This document shows positions 14,674 through 23,202 of a stretch of DNA of 64,000 bases, piece after piece (within the stretch, counting starts at the first letter, position 1; every line of letters starts with the position of its first letter). This stretch comes from Nonomuraea turcica (GTDB lineage: Bacteria; Actinomycetota; Actinomycetes; Streptosporangiales; Streptosporangiaceae). The stretch lies in assembly GCF_030718205.1 (NCBI RefSeq), contig NZ_JAUZQF010000013.1:1-64000 (forward strand), in the 5' to 3' direction. The translations under genes were made by a program, and so were the position numbers. The notes beneath the pieces were generated by a model, which was not told where the DNA came from, ran no database searches, and saw only the letters and a list, made by a program, of their open reading frames with translations.

Positions 14674-16359
14674 ATGAACACGTGTATGAGTGGCGAGGCG
14701 CCCGAGAACGTGCATTTGATCGGCGGTGAGATGCTGCTTTGGTCTGACATGTCCAACATGGGTGGTGCGACAGACTGGCGGGGCGCGGCACTGGAGCTGA
14801 TCAGGCGGATGCTCCCGCCGAGCGGCCGGGTCCTGCTGGTCGGACCGCATCCGCAGCTGGTCGTGGACGAGGTCGCGGCACATGCCTCCGCGGCGCACGT
14901 CTCTGCGGCGCACGTCTCCGCGGCGCATACCCCTTCGGCGGCCGTGCTCCTGCGGTCCTACCCCGACGCCTGCGCGCTCGGCGAACGCCATCCGGGGCTG
15001 GCAGTTTTCTGCGGACGGCTCGAGGTGTTCGCGGCAGACGAGCCGTACGACCTCGTGCTGGCCCTGGACGGCCTGCTGCGTACGCACTCCGCCGAGGCGC
15101 CGGCCGCCGCCTGGATCGAGTCACTCGACGCGCTGGCCGCACTCGTCGCGCCGGGCGGGCGCCTGGTGCTCGGCGTACGCAACGACCTCGGCGTGGACCG
15201 GCTCGTCGAGGCCCGGCCCGCCGACCGGGACGGCGCCGACGACCAGTGGGCCCCGCACGGCTTCGACCCCAGCTACCCCAGCGGACCGGGGGCCCTGGAC
15301 GCCGGGCTGGAGTCGGCGGGCCTGACGGTGCAGCGGTGCTACGCCGCGTACCCGGGCCGGCAGGCGCCTCGTGCCCTGCTCGCTCGCGAGGCCCTGACCG
15401 CCGAGCTGCCGGACGCGCTCACGTTCCCGCTGAGTTCCTGGGGCGGTGACGGCATGCTGGTGGCCGACCCGCTGCGCCTGACCCGCCTGGTGTTCCGGCA
15501 CCGCCTGGGGGAGGAGCTCGCTCCGCTGTGGCTCGCCGTGGCCACCCGCCCTCGGCTGGTCAGCGAGAGCCCGATCGGCGCCGACGACGCAGGAGAGCTG
15601 CCGCTCGGCCTCATCGAGGAAGGGCCGGCCCTGTACGAGCTCACCCGCGCCGGACTCAAACACCTCCCCGACGGCGCGGAGTACCCCGTCCCCACAGGCC
15701 GGGTCGTCGAAGAGATCCTCGTCGAAGCATGCGCCCGCGAGGACGTGAAGACCGTCCGCGAGCTGCTCCAAAACCTGGCCACCTGGCTGGAGCAGGGCGG
15801 CGACGCGGCCGCCGGCACCGACAGCCTGGTGTACGACGGCGAGCGGTTCGCCGCCATCGGCCCCATGGCGGCGCTCCCGTCCACGCCCCCCGAGCCGCGT
15901 GTCGTGCTGTGCCGGATCCTGCGGCGGTTCGCGGTCAGGCTGCTGGCGGCCGGCCACCATCACCCGTGGCCATGGCCGCTGGAGGCGGACCAGCTCACGC
16001 TGACCCTGTGCGGCATGGCCGCCCGCCCCTGCGATCCGGGCGACCTCGACCGGGCCCGCAAGCTCGACGCCGAGCTGGGGCAGCCCGTCGAGCTGGCGGA
16101 GCAGGCGCCGACGTACCGCGACCTGGTGGGCGCCCGCGACCGCCTGACCGACCAGCTCACCGCCGCCCTGGCGCGCGTCGCGCGCCTGGAGACCAAGTTG
16201 TCCTACCGGGAACGTGAGCTGGTCAGGGCCAGGGCCAAGCTGCGCAGGACGCATCGCAAGGCCATCGCCTACCGCAGAACGCTCGGCTACCGGCTCTCGC
16301 GCCGCCTGGCCCGCCCGCGCAGGGTCGCCCGCAAAGTGTTCCGCTTGTTGTCCGGCTGA
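14674..16359 (+). CDS. Methyltransferase-like protein with C-terminal coiled coil
   Basis: 561 residues from ATG at 14674, 4 nt after the preceding stop. Residues about 35-230 have a Rossmann SAM-methyltransferase outline (RVLLVGPHPQLV, YDLVLALDGLLR, LVAPGGRLVLGVRN), but the glycine-rich motif I is weak. It may be a degenerate or divergent enzyme. Residues about 70-85 hold a small AS/VS-AAH repeat. Residues about 470-561 form an Arg-rich coiled coil ending in basic RLSRRLARPRRVARK, which could bind membrane or a partner. A GGCTGACGAGGAGGAG junction couples it to the following GT2. Probable role: modifying a glycan intermediate or scaffolding the GTs. Confidence 0.7.
   Translation: MNTCMSGEAPENVHLIGGEMLLWSDMSNMGGATDWRGAALELIRRMLPPSGRVLLVGPHPQLVVDEVAAHASAAHVSAAHVSAAHTPSAAVLLRSYPDACALGERHPGLAVFCGRLEVFAADEPYDLVLALDGLLRTHSAEAPAAAWIESLDALAALVAPGGRLVLGVRNDLGVDRLVEARPADRDGADDQWAPHGFDPSYPSGPGALDAGLESAGLTVQRCYAAYPGRQAPRALLAREALTAELPDALTFPLSSWGGDGMLVADPLRLTRLVFRHRLGEELAPLWLAVATRPRLVSESPIGADDAGELPLGLIEEGPALYELTRAGLKHLPDGAEYPVPTGRVVEEILVEACAREDVKTVRELLQNLATWLEQGGDAAAGTDSLVYDGERFAAIGPMAALPSTPPEPRVVLCRILRRFAVRLLAAGHHHPWPWPLEADQLTLTLCGMAARPCDPGDLDRARKLDAELGQPVELAEQAPTYRDLVGARDRLTDQLTAALARVARLETKLSYRERELVRARAKLRRTHRKAIAYRRTLGYRLSRRLARPRRVARKVFRLLSG
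14884..14928 (+). repeat. Three 15 bp in-frame repeats
   Basis: Three successive 15 bp units encode the five-residue repeat (A/V)SAAH within the methyltransferase-like protein. The frame is preserved. It lies in a loop after the putative motif I region. Confidence 0.85.
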
Positions 16360-16374
16360 CGAGGAGGAGTACAG

Positions 16375-18261
16375 GTGCCGGTTCTGTCGGTCATCGTCCC
16401 GTTCTACAACGTCGAGAAGTACATCGGACCCTGCCTGGACTCCATCGCCGCCCAGAGCCTGAAGGATCTGGAGGTGATCTGCGTGGACGACGGCAGCGAC
16501 GACGGCGGCCCGGCCGTCGTCAGGGACCGGCAGGCCGGCGACCGCCGCATCCGTCTCATCAGCCAGGACAACCAGGGTGTGGGACGGGCCCGCAACGTCG
16601 GCCTGCGCCAGGCGACCGGCCGCTACCTGGCCTTCGTGGACGGCGACGACACGGTCCCCCCGGGCGCGTTCGGCCGCCTGGTGTCCTCGCTCGAGTCCTC
16701 GGGCTCCGACCTGGCCTGCGGAAACGTCATGCGGCTCTACAGGAACCTGCTGGTCCGCTCATGGGCGCACAAGGAGGCGTTCGCCAAGCCCGTCAAGGGC
16801 ACCCACATCACCCGCCACCGGCTGCTGATCCGCGACCGCATGCTCTGGAACAAGATCTACCGCCGCTCCTTCTGGGAGGAGCTCGGCCTGAGCTTCCCCG
16901 AGCGCATGTACGAGGACCAGCCCGTCGCCATCGCCGCCCACGTCGGCGCGCGCTCGGTGGACGTGCTGGCCAAGGTCGTCTACCACTGGCGGCAGCGCGA
17001 CGAGCCGGGCTCCTCGATCACCCAGCGCCGCCTGGAGCCGGGCAACCTGCGCGACCGCCTCCTGTCGGTGCTGGAGACCGCCGACCTGGTGGCCCGCCGC
17101 GCGCCGCGGCTCAAGCCGGACTTCGACCGCGACACGATGGAGATCGACATGAGTGTCGCGGTGGAGGCCGTGGCCGCCATGGGAGCCTCGGCGGACCCCG
17201 CGTTGATCGACCTGATCGTCCGCTATCTCGACGGTGTGTCGCGCGAGGCGTGGCAGAGCGTGCCGTTCGCGCACCGGCTTCAGGTCCACCTCCTGCACGA
17301 GCGCCGCCTGGCCGAGCTCGCCGACGTGCACGCCCAGGTCCGCGACGGCCGGTTGCGGCCCCGGATGCGCCCGGCCGGGTTCGTGCGCAGGCGCTGGTAC
17401 GGCCGCCACCCATGGATGCCCGGACAGTTGTCCGAGGTGTCGGCCGAGCTGGACTTGTCCGCCAGGCTCGTGGAGCTCGACTGGCGGGACGGCCGGCTCG
17501 CCGGCGCGGGCTGGGCGGGCGTCGGCAGCTTCGACGTCGGCGCGCTGAGCCAGGCACGCGTACGCGTCTGGCTGGAGGAACGCAGGACCGGCGAGACCGT
17601 GCAGCTGGGCGAGCAGGACTCCGCGCCGGTCTGGGAGCACTTGACGGACGAGGACGGCGACACGCTGCCCCAGCACGTGTTCCCGTTCAGGTTCGCCCTC
17701 GACCCGGACGCGCTGACCGCGGCTCAGCTCGCCAGGCGCGGCCTCTGGGACCTGCGGCTCGAGCTCAAGGGTCAAGGGCTGCGGCTCGACGGCAGGGTGG
17801 GCGGGCCGCGCTGGCTGCCGCCCGAGATCCCGGCGCCACGCCGCAGGTCAGGGGTGTGGCTGGTGCCGGTACGCAGCGTCAAGGGCTCCTGGGGCCTGCG
17901 GCTGCGTACGGCGGAGGCGATCATCGCGGAGTGCCGGGTGAACGACGGCGACCTGGTGTTCTCGGGGAAGATGTCCGACGTCGGCGACGGGGAGCCGGTG
18001 CTGCGGTTGAGACGCAGGAGCGACGGCGAGGAGATGTACTTCCCGGTGGCGCTGTCGGGCCGGGACTTCCACGCCCGGGTGCCGCTGGCGGACGTCGACG
18101 AGCGGGTCGGCGACGAGTCGTGCTGGGAGGTCGTCATCGACCAGGGCAAGGCGCTGCGCCCGCTGGTGCGCACCCGCCAGCGTCCCGTCGCCACCATCGC
18201 GGAGCGGCGGTTTCTGGTGGACCGGGGCGAGGACGGCTGCCTGCTCCTCGCCGAACGTTAG
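16375..18261 (+). CDS. GT2 glycosyltransferase with long C-terminal extension (copy 1)
   Basis: 628 residues from GTG at 16375, behind a strong GAGGAGG. Residues 1-250 are a GT-A family 2 domain: LSVIVPFYNVEKYI, VICVDDGSDDG, FVDGDD (DxD-type), IWNK-like MLWNKIYRRSFW and YEDQPV. Residues 250-628 contain a helical part and then beta-rich segments with the WYGRHPW motif. The second GT2 at 23837 shares the same architecture. Such enzymes build teichoic-acid or capsule repeat units in the cytoplasm. Its TAG shares 4 nt with the TAA of the convergent pseC. Confidence 0.87.
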   Translation: MPVLSVIVPFYNVEKYIGPCLDSIAAQSLKDLEVICVDDGSDDGGPAVVRDRQAGDRRIRLISQDNQGVGRARNVGLRQATGRYLAFVDGDDTVPPGAFGRLVSSLESSGSDLACGNVMRLYRNLLVRSWAHKEAFAKPVKGTHITRHRLLIRDRMLWNKIYRRSFWEELGLSFPERMYEDQPVAIAAHVGARSVDVLAKVVYHWRQRDEPGSSITQRRLEPGNLRDRLLSVLETADLVARRAPRLKPDFDRDTMEIDMSVAVEAVAAMGASADPALIDLIVRYLDGVSREAWQSVPFAHRLQVHLLHERRLAELADVHAQVRDGRLRPRMRPAGFVRRRWYGRHPWMPGQLSEVSAELDLSARLVELDWRDGRLAGAGWAGVGSFDVGALSQARVRVWLEERRTGETVQLGEQDSAPVWEHLTDEDGDTLPQHVFPFRFALDPDALTAAQLARRGLWDLRLELKGQGLRLDGRVGGPRWLPPEIPAPRRRSGVWLVPVRSVKGSWGLRLRTAEAIIAECRVNDGDLVFSGKMSDVGDGEPVLRLRRRSDGEEMYFPVALSGRDFHARVPLADVDERVGDESCWEVVIDQGKALRPLVRTRQRPVATIAERRFLVDRGEDGCLLLAER

Positions 18262-19382
18262 GCCAGGATCTTCGCCAGTGTCTCCACGACCCGGTCCTGC
18301 TGGGCGTCGGTGAGATCGGGGAACAGCGGCAGCGACAACTCCTCGGCGTAGTAGGCCTCGGCGCGCGGGCAGAGGCCGCGCCGGTAGCCGAGGTCGGCGA
18401 AGACCGGATGCCAGTAGGCGGGGATGTAGTTGACCTGCACGCCGATGCCGGCCGCCCGCATGCGCTCGTAGACCTCGCGCCGCCGACCGTCGCGGACGCG
18501 CACGGGATAGAGGTGCCAGCTCGGGGACACGTAGGCCCGCTGCGCGGGCAACCGCAGCCCCGGCACCTCGCGCAGCAGCAGGTTGTAGCGGGCGACCAGC
18601 TCGCGCCGCCGCTCGCGGAAGCGGGCCAGCCGCCGCAGCTGGCTGATGCCGAGCGCGCACAACACGTCGGGCAGCCGGTAGTTGAGCCCGAACGCGTGCA
18701 CCTCCTGGTGCCAGCCGCCCACGTCCGGCTCGCGTTGCTCGGCGGGCTCTCTGACCAGGCCGTGGTTCTTGAAGCGGGCCGCCCGCGCATGCTGCTCCGG
18801 GTCGGCCGCCGCGACGGCGCCGCCTTCGGCGGTCGTCACGGTCTTGGTGGGGTAGAACGAGAACGTCGTCAGGTCCGCCAGCGACCCCACGGGCCGGTCC
18901 TTGTAGGCCGCCCCGATCGAGTGCGCCGCGTCCCCCACCAGCGACGCGCCCACGCGGTCTGCGACCGCCCGCAGCTCGTCGTAGTCGGCGGGGTGGCCGG
19001 CGTAGTCCACGGCCGTGATCACCCGGGTCCGGGAGCCGGCCAGCGCGGCCACGGCGTCCGGGTCGAGGTTGCCGGTGTCGGGCTGCACGTCGGCGAAGAC
19101 CACCCGCGCGCCGAGCAGCGCCGCCGTGGCGGCCGTGGCCACGAACGTCAGCGGCGACGTGATCACTTCGTCGCCCGGGCGCACCTCCGCCGCCGCGTAC
19201 GCGACGTGCAGCGCGGCCGTGCCCGAGGTGACCGACACGCACGGCACGCCGCCCGTCCAGCGGGCCAGCTCCGCCTCGAACGCGGCCACCGCGGGCCCGG
19301 TGGTCAGCCAGTCGCCGCGCAGCACCTCGGCGACGGCCTCGACGTCGGACTCCGCGATCGACTGCCGCCCGTAGGGGAGCAT
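18258..19382 (-). CDS. pseC: PseC, UDP-4-keto-sugar aminotransferase (PLP)
   Basis: 374 residues from ATG at 19382, overlapping the pseB stop as ATGA. It is a DegT/DnrJ/EryC1-family aminotransferase that starts with MLPYGRQSI. Motifs: SVTSGTAALHVAYAA, GDEVITSPLTFVATA, the PLP-binding GDAAHSIGA, and the Schiff-base Lys at about residue 180 in FSFYPTKTVTTAEGG. PseC transfers an amino group from glutamate to C4 of the PseB product in pseudaminic acid synthesis. The assignment rests on co-location with pseB and pseH/G/I/F. Its TAA overlaps the GT2 TAG by 4 nt tail to tail. Confidence 0.92.
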   Translation of the reverse strand: MLPYGRQSIAESDVEAVAEVLRGDWLTTGPAVAAFEAELARWTGGVPCVSVTSGTAALHVAYAAAEVRPGDEVITSPLTFVATAATAALLGARVVFADVQPDTGNLDPDAVAALAGSRTRVITAVDYAGHPADYDELRAVADRVGASLVGDAAHSIGAAYKDRPVGSLADLTTFSFYPTKTVTTAEGGAVAAADPEQHARAARFKNHGLVREPAEQREPDVGGWHQEVHAFGLNYRLPDVLCALGISQLRRLARFRERRRELVARYNLLLREVPGLRLPAQRAYVSPSWHLYPVRVRDGRRREVYERMRAAGIGVQVNYIPAYWHPVFADLGYRRGLCPRAEAYYAEELSLPLFPDLTDAQQDRVVETLAKILA

Positions 19383-20359
19383 CAGCCGGCCACCAGGGTG
19401 CGCAGGTCGTCCACCGACAACCACTCGTCGTTGGTGTCCGAGCGGTAGGCAAAACCCTCCGGCAGCATCTCGCCGGTCTGCGGTGGCTTGTAGCCCCACG
19501 TCGCGATCGTGGGCTGGACGACGAAGCGGTCGGCGAGCCGCAACGCCCTGCGGCCGTCGTCCGGGCCGATCATCTCCTCGTGCAGCTTCTCTCCGGGACG
19601 GATGCCGATCTCGTAGATCGGGCTGTCCGGCGCCAGCGCCTCGGCCAGGTCGGTGATGCGCATGCTGGGGATGCGCGGCACGTAGAGCTCGCCGCCCCGC
19701 ATCAGGTCGAACGAGTCGACCACGAACCTGACCGCCTGGTCGAGCGTGATCCAGAACCTGGTCATGCGCTTGTCGGTGATCGGCAGGCTGGCGCCCCGCT
19801 CAGCCAGGCGCAGGAACAGCGGCACCACCGAGCCCCTGCTTCCCACGACGTTGCCGTAACGGACCACGGCGAAGCGGGTCACGTGCGCGGCGGCGTAGTG
19901 ATTGGCCGACACGAACAGCTTGTCGGCGACGAGCTTCGTGGCCCCGTAGAGGTTGATCGGGCTGGACGCCTTGTCGGTGGAGAGCGCGACCACCTTGCGC
20001 ACGCCGCAGTCGATGGCGGCCTCCACCACGTTCTGTGATCCGGCGACGTTGGTGCGGACGTATTCGAACGGGTTGTATTCGGCCGTGTCCACCTGCTTGA
20101 GCGCCGCGGCGTGCACGACGTGGTCGACGCCGTGCATGGCGCGGGTCAGCCGGTCGCGGTCCCGCACGTCCCCGATGAACCAGCGCAGCCGCTCGTCGTC
20201 GTTGAAGAGCTGCCTGCTCTCGTATTGTTTGAGCTCGTCGCGGGAGAAGACCACCAGGCGGCGCACCCCGAGCGTGTCGAGAGCGTGGCGGATGAAGGCC
20301 TTGCCGAAGGACCCCGTCCCGCCGGTGATCAAAATTGATGATCCGCTGAGAATGCTCAC
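19382..20359 (-). CDS. pseB: PseB, UDP-GlcNAc 4,6-dehydratase (5-inverting)
   Basis: 325 residues from GTG at 20359 with GGGGGG upstream. An extended SDR enzyme with LITGGTGSFGKAF, FSRDELKQYESR, IGDVRDRDRL, ALSTDKASSPINLYGATK (Thr/Asp/Lys and YxxxK) and RYGNVVGSRGSVVP. These blocks are diagnostic of the inverting dehydratase that commits UDP-GlcNAc to pseudaminic acid, rather than of the retaining PglF/LegB type. GEKLHEEMIG near the C-terminus also fits. It pairs with pseC in a leftward two-gene unit and is divergent from pseF. Confidence 0.95.
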   Translation of the reverse strand: MSILSGSSILITGGTGSFGKAFIRHALDTLGVRRLVVFSRDELKQYESRQLFNDDERLRWFIGDVRDRDRLTRAMHGVDHVVHAAALKQVDTAEYNPFEYVRTNVAGSQNVVEAAIDCGVRKVVALSTDKASSPINLYGATKLVADKLFVSANHYAAAHVTRFAVVRYGNVVGSRGSVVPLFLRLAERGASLPITDKRMTRFWITLDQAVRFVVDSFDLMRGGELYVPRIPSMRITDLAEALAPDSPIYEIGIRPGEKLHEEMIGPDDGRRALRLADRFVVQPTIATWGYKPPQTGEMLPEGFAYRSDTNDEWLSVDDLRTLVAG

Positions 20360-20381
20360 GTGCCCCCCGAAATTCGCGCTT

Positions 20382-20440
20382 ACGCACTGTTGTCGTCATG
20401 CTCGGCGGTAGCATAGCGCGATCGGTCAATGACGCACTGT
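20382..20440. promoter_or_regulatory. Paired direct repeats in the pseB/pseF divergent promoter region
   Basis: The 103 bp gap between pseB and pseF has two copies of ACGCACTGT, at 20382-20390 and 20432-20440, 50 bp apart. One lies near each divergent start, so they could be sites for a shared regulator. No convincing -35/-10 pair was seen. Confidence 0.35.
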
Positions 20441-20462
20441 CACACGGGGGAATGGGGCTGCT

Positions 20463-21197
20463 GTGCGTATTGTCGGGATCATTCAGGCTCGTATGGGCTC
20501 TACGCGGTTGCCGGGCAAGGTGCTGCGGCAGCTAGGGGGCGGCGGGCGTTCGGTGCTGGGGTGGGTGGTTCGCGCCGTACGCGAGTCGCACGCCGTGGAC
20601 GACCTCGTGGTCGCCACCACGACCGAGGACGTCGATGACGTGGTGGTCGCCGAGTGCTGCCGCCTCGGCGTGGACTGGCACCGGGGACCGGTGGACGATG
20701 TGCTCACGCGGTTCATACAGGCGCTGGAGGAGCGGGAGGCCGAGGCCGTGATGCGCTTCACGGCGGACTGCCCGCTGCTCGACCCTCAGGTGATCAAGGA
20801 GGCGGCGCTCGTCTACCGGGCCGTGCCCGGCCTCGGCTACCTGAGCACGAGCCTGGCGCGTACGCTGCCGCGCGGGCTCGACGTGGAGATCGTCGGCCGG
20901 GAGGCGCTGGAGCGCGCCGACCAGGAGGCGGACGCCTACCACCGCGTGCACGTGACCTCCTACGTCTACGAGCATCCAGGCGACACGCGGCTGCTCGGGC
21001 TCACCTACCAGCCCGTCGCCGACGATCTGCGGGTCACGCTCGACACCGAGGACGACTGGCGGCTCATCTCCCGGGTGGTGGACGAGCTGGGCGACGGCTG
21101 CGTGCCGGTCGGGACGCTGGTGAGCTGGCTGCGCGACCGGCCGGAGGTGCGCGAGCTCAACGCCCACGTCCAGCAGAAAGCGCTCCAGGACGCGTGA
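20463..21197 (+). CDS. pseF: PseF, CMP-pseudaminic acid synthetase (cytidylyltransferase)
   Basis: 244 residues from GTG at 20463. A nucleotidyltransferase of the SpsF/NeuA-like group: IVGIIQARMGSTRLPGKVL, TTEDVDDVVVAE, MRFTADCPLLDP and LRVTLDTEDDWRL. In the pathway it activates pseudaminic acid with CTP to CMP-Pse, the donor for glycosyltransferases. The SpsF-like signature is broader than PseF, so the name depends on context; it overlaps pseG as GTGA and no other CMP-sugar synthetase is in the locus. Divergent from pseB. Confidence 0.88.
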   Translation: MRIVGIIQARMGSTRLPGKVLRQLGGGGRSVLGWVVRAVRESHAVDDLVVATTTEDVDDVVVAECCRLGVDWHRGPVDDVLTRFIQALEEREAEAVMRFTADCPLLDPQVIKEAALVYRAVPGLGYLSTSLARTLPRGLDVEIVGREALERADQEADAYHRVHVTSYVYEHPGDTRLLGLTYQPVADDLRVTLDTEDDWRLISRVVDELGDGCVPVGTLVSWLRDRPEVRELNAHVQQKALQDA

Positions 21198-22162
21198 CGG
21201 GCGGCTTGCGGGTCGGCTTCCGCTGCGACGCCGGGGTCGGGCGCGGAGTCGGCCATCTGGTGCGTTGCGTGGCGTTGGCCGAGGAGCTGTGCGCGCGCGG
21301 GGCGCACGTCGTCTTCGTCGGTGCGGTGGACGGATCCGAATGGGCGCGGGCGCAGCTGCGTGAGCGTGGTCTCCCGCTGGTCGCCGCGCAGGAAGACCCG
21401 GTCCGGCTGGCGCGGCTGGCCCGTGAGCTCCGGCTGGACGCCGTGGTGCTCGACTCCTACGACCTGCCGGAGGGCACGGGGGCGGCGCTCAGGGATGCGG
21501 GTCTGGCGGTGCTCGCGATCGTCGACGGCGACCCGCTGGGCCAGGCGGCCGACCTCTACCTCGACCAGAACCTGGGCGCCGAGCGCCGGCCCTTCCGCGC
21601 CGGCCGACGGCTGGCCGGGGCGCGTTACGTGTTGCTGCGCGACAGCGTGCTGCGAAGCGAGCGGGCGCCGCGGCGGGGCAGGGCGGTGCCGCGGGTGTTG
21701 TGCTTCTTCGGCGGCACCGACAGCGCGGGCATGGTCCCCGCGTGGACGCGGGCGCTCCTGGCGACCGGCGTGCCGTTCGAGGGCACGGTGGTCAGCCCGG
21801 CGCCGTTCGCCGCGGGTGACGCGATCACCGTCATCCCGCCGACGGACCGGCTGCCCGCGCTCATGGCCGAGGCCGACCTCGTGGTCACCGCGGCGGGCTC
21901 GGCCGTCTGGGAGCTGCTCCATCTCGGCGTGCCCACGGCGCTGACCTGGGTGGCCGGCAACCAGCTGATCGGCTATGAGGAGCTGGTGGGCAGGGGCGTC
22001 GCGGCCGGGCTCGGCAACACGCCCGGACCGCAGGCCGTCGGCACGCTGGCCCGCCTGCTCGCCGAGCCCGCCGCCCGCGAGGAGCACGGCCGGCGGGGCA
22101 GTGGCCTGGTGGACGGCAAGGGCCGGGAACGCGTCGCCGACGCCCTGCTCGAACTGCTCTAG
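21194..22162 (+). CDS. pseG: PseG, UDP-2,4-diacetamido-sugar hydrolase
   Basis: 322 residues from GTG at 21194 (GTGA overlap with pseF). A GT-B-fold hydrolase with VGFRCDAG and the GVGHLVRC motif; the conserved His at about residue 21 corresponds to the catalytic His of PseG. It then has VVLDSYDLP, VLCFFGGTDSAGM and a C-terminal UDP-binding VTAAGSAVWELLHLGVPT. It removes UDP to free the 2,4-diacetamido-2,4,6-trideoxy sugar used by PseI. It ends tail to tail with pseI, the two TAG stops sharing the palindrome CTAG at 22159-22162. Confidence 0.92.
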   Translation: MTGGLRVGFRCDAGVGRGVGHLVRCVALAEELCARGAHVVFVGAVDGSEWARAQLRERGLPLVAAQEDPVRLARLARELRLDAVVLDSYDLPEGTGAALRDAGLAVLAIVDGDPLGQAADLYLDQNLGAERRPFRAGRRLAGARYVLLRDSVLRSERAPRRGRAVPRVLCFFGGTDSAGMVPAWTRALLATGVPFEGTVVSPAPFAAGDAITVIPPTDRLPALMAEADLVVTAAGSAVWELLHLGVPTALTWVAGNQLIGYEELVGRGVAAGLGNTPGPQAVGTLARLLAEPAAREEHGRRGSGLVDGKGRERVADALLELL

Positions 22163-23202
22163 ATCAGGTCCCAGGTCAGCGGCGTGCCCTTCGGGACGTC
22201 CCGGGCGAAGCGCCGCCCCATCACGTCCCGCGCCGAGTCGGGAGGCAGCCCACCGGCCGGCCGGATCGACCGTACGTTCTCCGCGCTGACCGTCTCCCCG
22301 GCCCGCACCTCGCGGACCACGTACAACGACCGCCGGAACCGCAGCCCTTCGCGTTCGGAGGCGCGCGGCCCGATCACCGCGCTCCCCAGCGCCTCCCAGG
22401 CCCGCTTGCTCTCCGTCACCAGCGTCGCCAGCTCGCCGGGCTCCAGCGAGAAGGCGGCGTCCACCCCGCCGTCGGCCCGCGACGCGGTCACGTGCTTCTC
22501 GATCAGGCAGGCCCCCAGCGCGACGGCGGCGAGCGGGACCCCGATGCCGGGCGTGTGGTCGGAGACGCCGACCACGTCCCCGGTGAGCGCCGCCAGCAGC
22601 GGCAGCGCCCGCAGATTGCTCTCGGCGGGCGAGGCCGGGTAGGAGGCCGTGCACGCCAGCACGGCGAGCTGTGTGCACCCGGCCTCCCTGGCGGCGGCCA
22701 CGGCGGCGTGGATCTCCCCGGTCGACGCCATCCCCGTGGAGATGATCAGCGGCCTGCCGGTCCCGGCCGCCAGCCGGATCAGCGGCAGATCCACGATCTC
22801 GGATGAAGCGATCTTGTACGCCGGCACGTCGAGCTTCTCCAGGAACTCGACGGCCGTCGGATCGAAGGGCGAGGAGAACACGATGAGCCCGTGCGAGCGC
22901 GCCCGCTCGAAGATCGGCTCGTGCCACTCCCACGGCGTGTGGGCCCGCTCGAAGAGCCGGTAAAGCGTCTCACCGCCCCACAACTCGTGCCCGTCGCCCA
23001 CGCGGAACGCCGGCCCGTCGGCGTCGATGGTGAGCGTGTCCGGCCGGTACGTCTGCAGCTTCAGCGCATGCGCCCCGGCCGCGGCCACCGCGTCCACGAT
23101 GGCCAGCGCCCGCTCCAGGCTCCCGTTGTGGTTGCCGGACAGCTCGGCCACGACGAACGGCGGATGACCAGGACCGATCGCCCGCCCCGCAATGGAGATC
23201 AT
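22159..23202 (-). CDS. pseI: PseI, pseudaminic acid synthase
   Basis: 347 residues from ATG at 23202. The NeuB-type TIM barrel is plain: FVVAELSGNHNGSLERAL, KLQTYRPDTLTID, FSSPFDPTAVEFLEKL, YKIASSEI, LIISTGMAS, and EKHVTASR. It is followed by a C-terminal SAF/antifreeze-like domain from about residue 285 (RRSLYVVREVRAGETVS). It condenses the free trideoxy sugar with phosphoenolpyruvate to pseudaminic acid. It overlaps pseH as ATGA and pseG tail to tail. Confidence 0.94.
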   Translation of the reverse strand: MISIAGRAIGPGHPPFVVAELSGNHNGSLERALAIVDAVAAAGAHALKLQTYRPDTLTIDADGPAFRVGDGHELWGGETLYRLFERAHTPWEWHEPIFERARSHGLIVFSSPFDPTAVEFLEKLDVPAYKIASSEIVDLPLIRLAAGTGRPLIISTGMASTGEIHAAVAAAREAGCTQLAVLACTASYPASPAESNLRALPLLAALTGDVVGVSDHTPGIGVPLAAVALGACLIEKHVTASRADGGVDAAFSLEPGELATLVTESKRAWEALGSAVIGPRASEREGLRFRRSLYVVREVRAGETVSAENVRSIRPAGGLPPDSARDVMGRRFARDVPKGTPLTWDLI

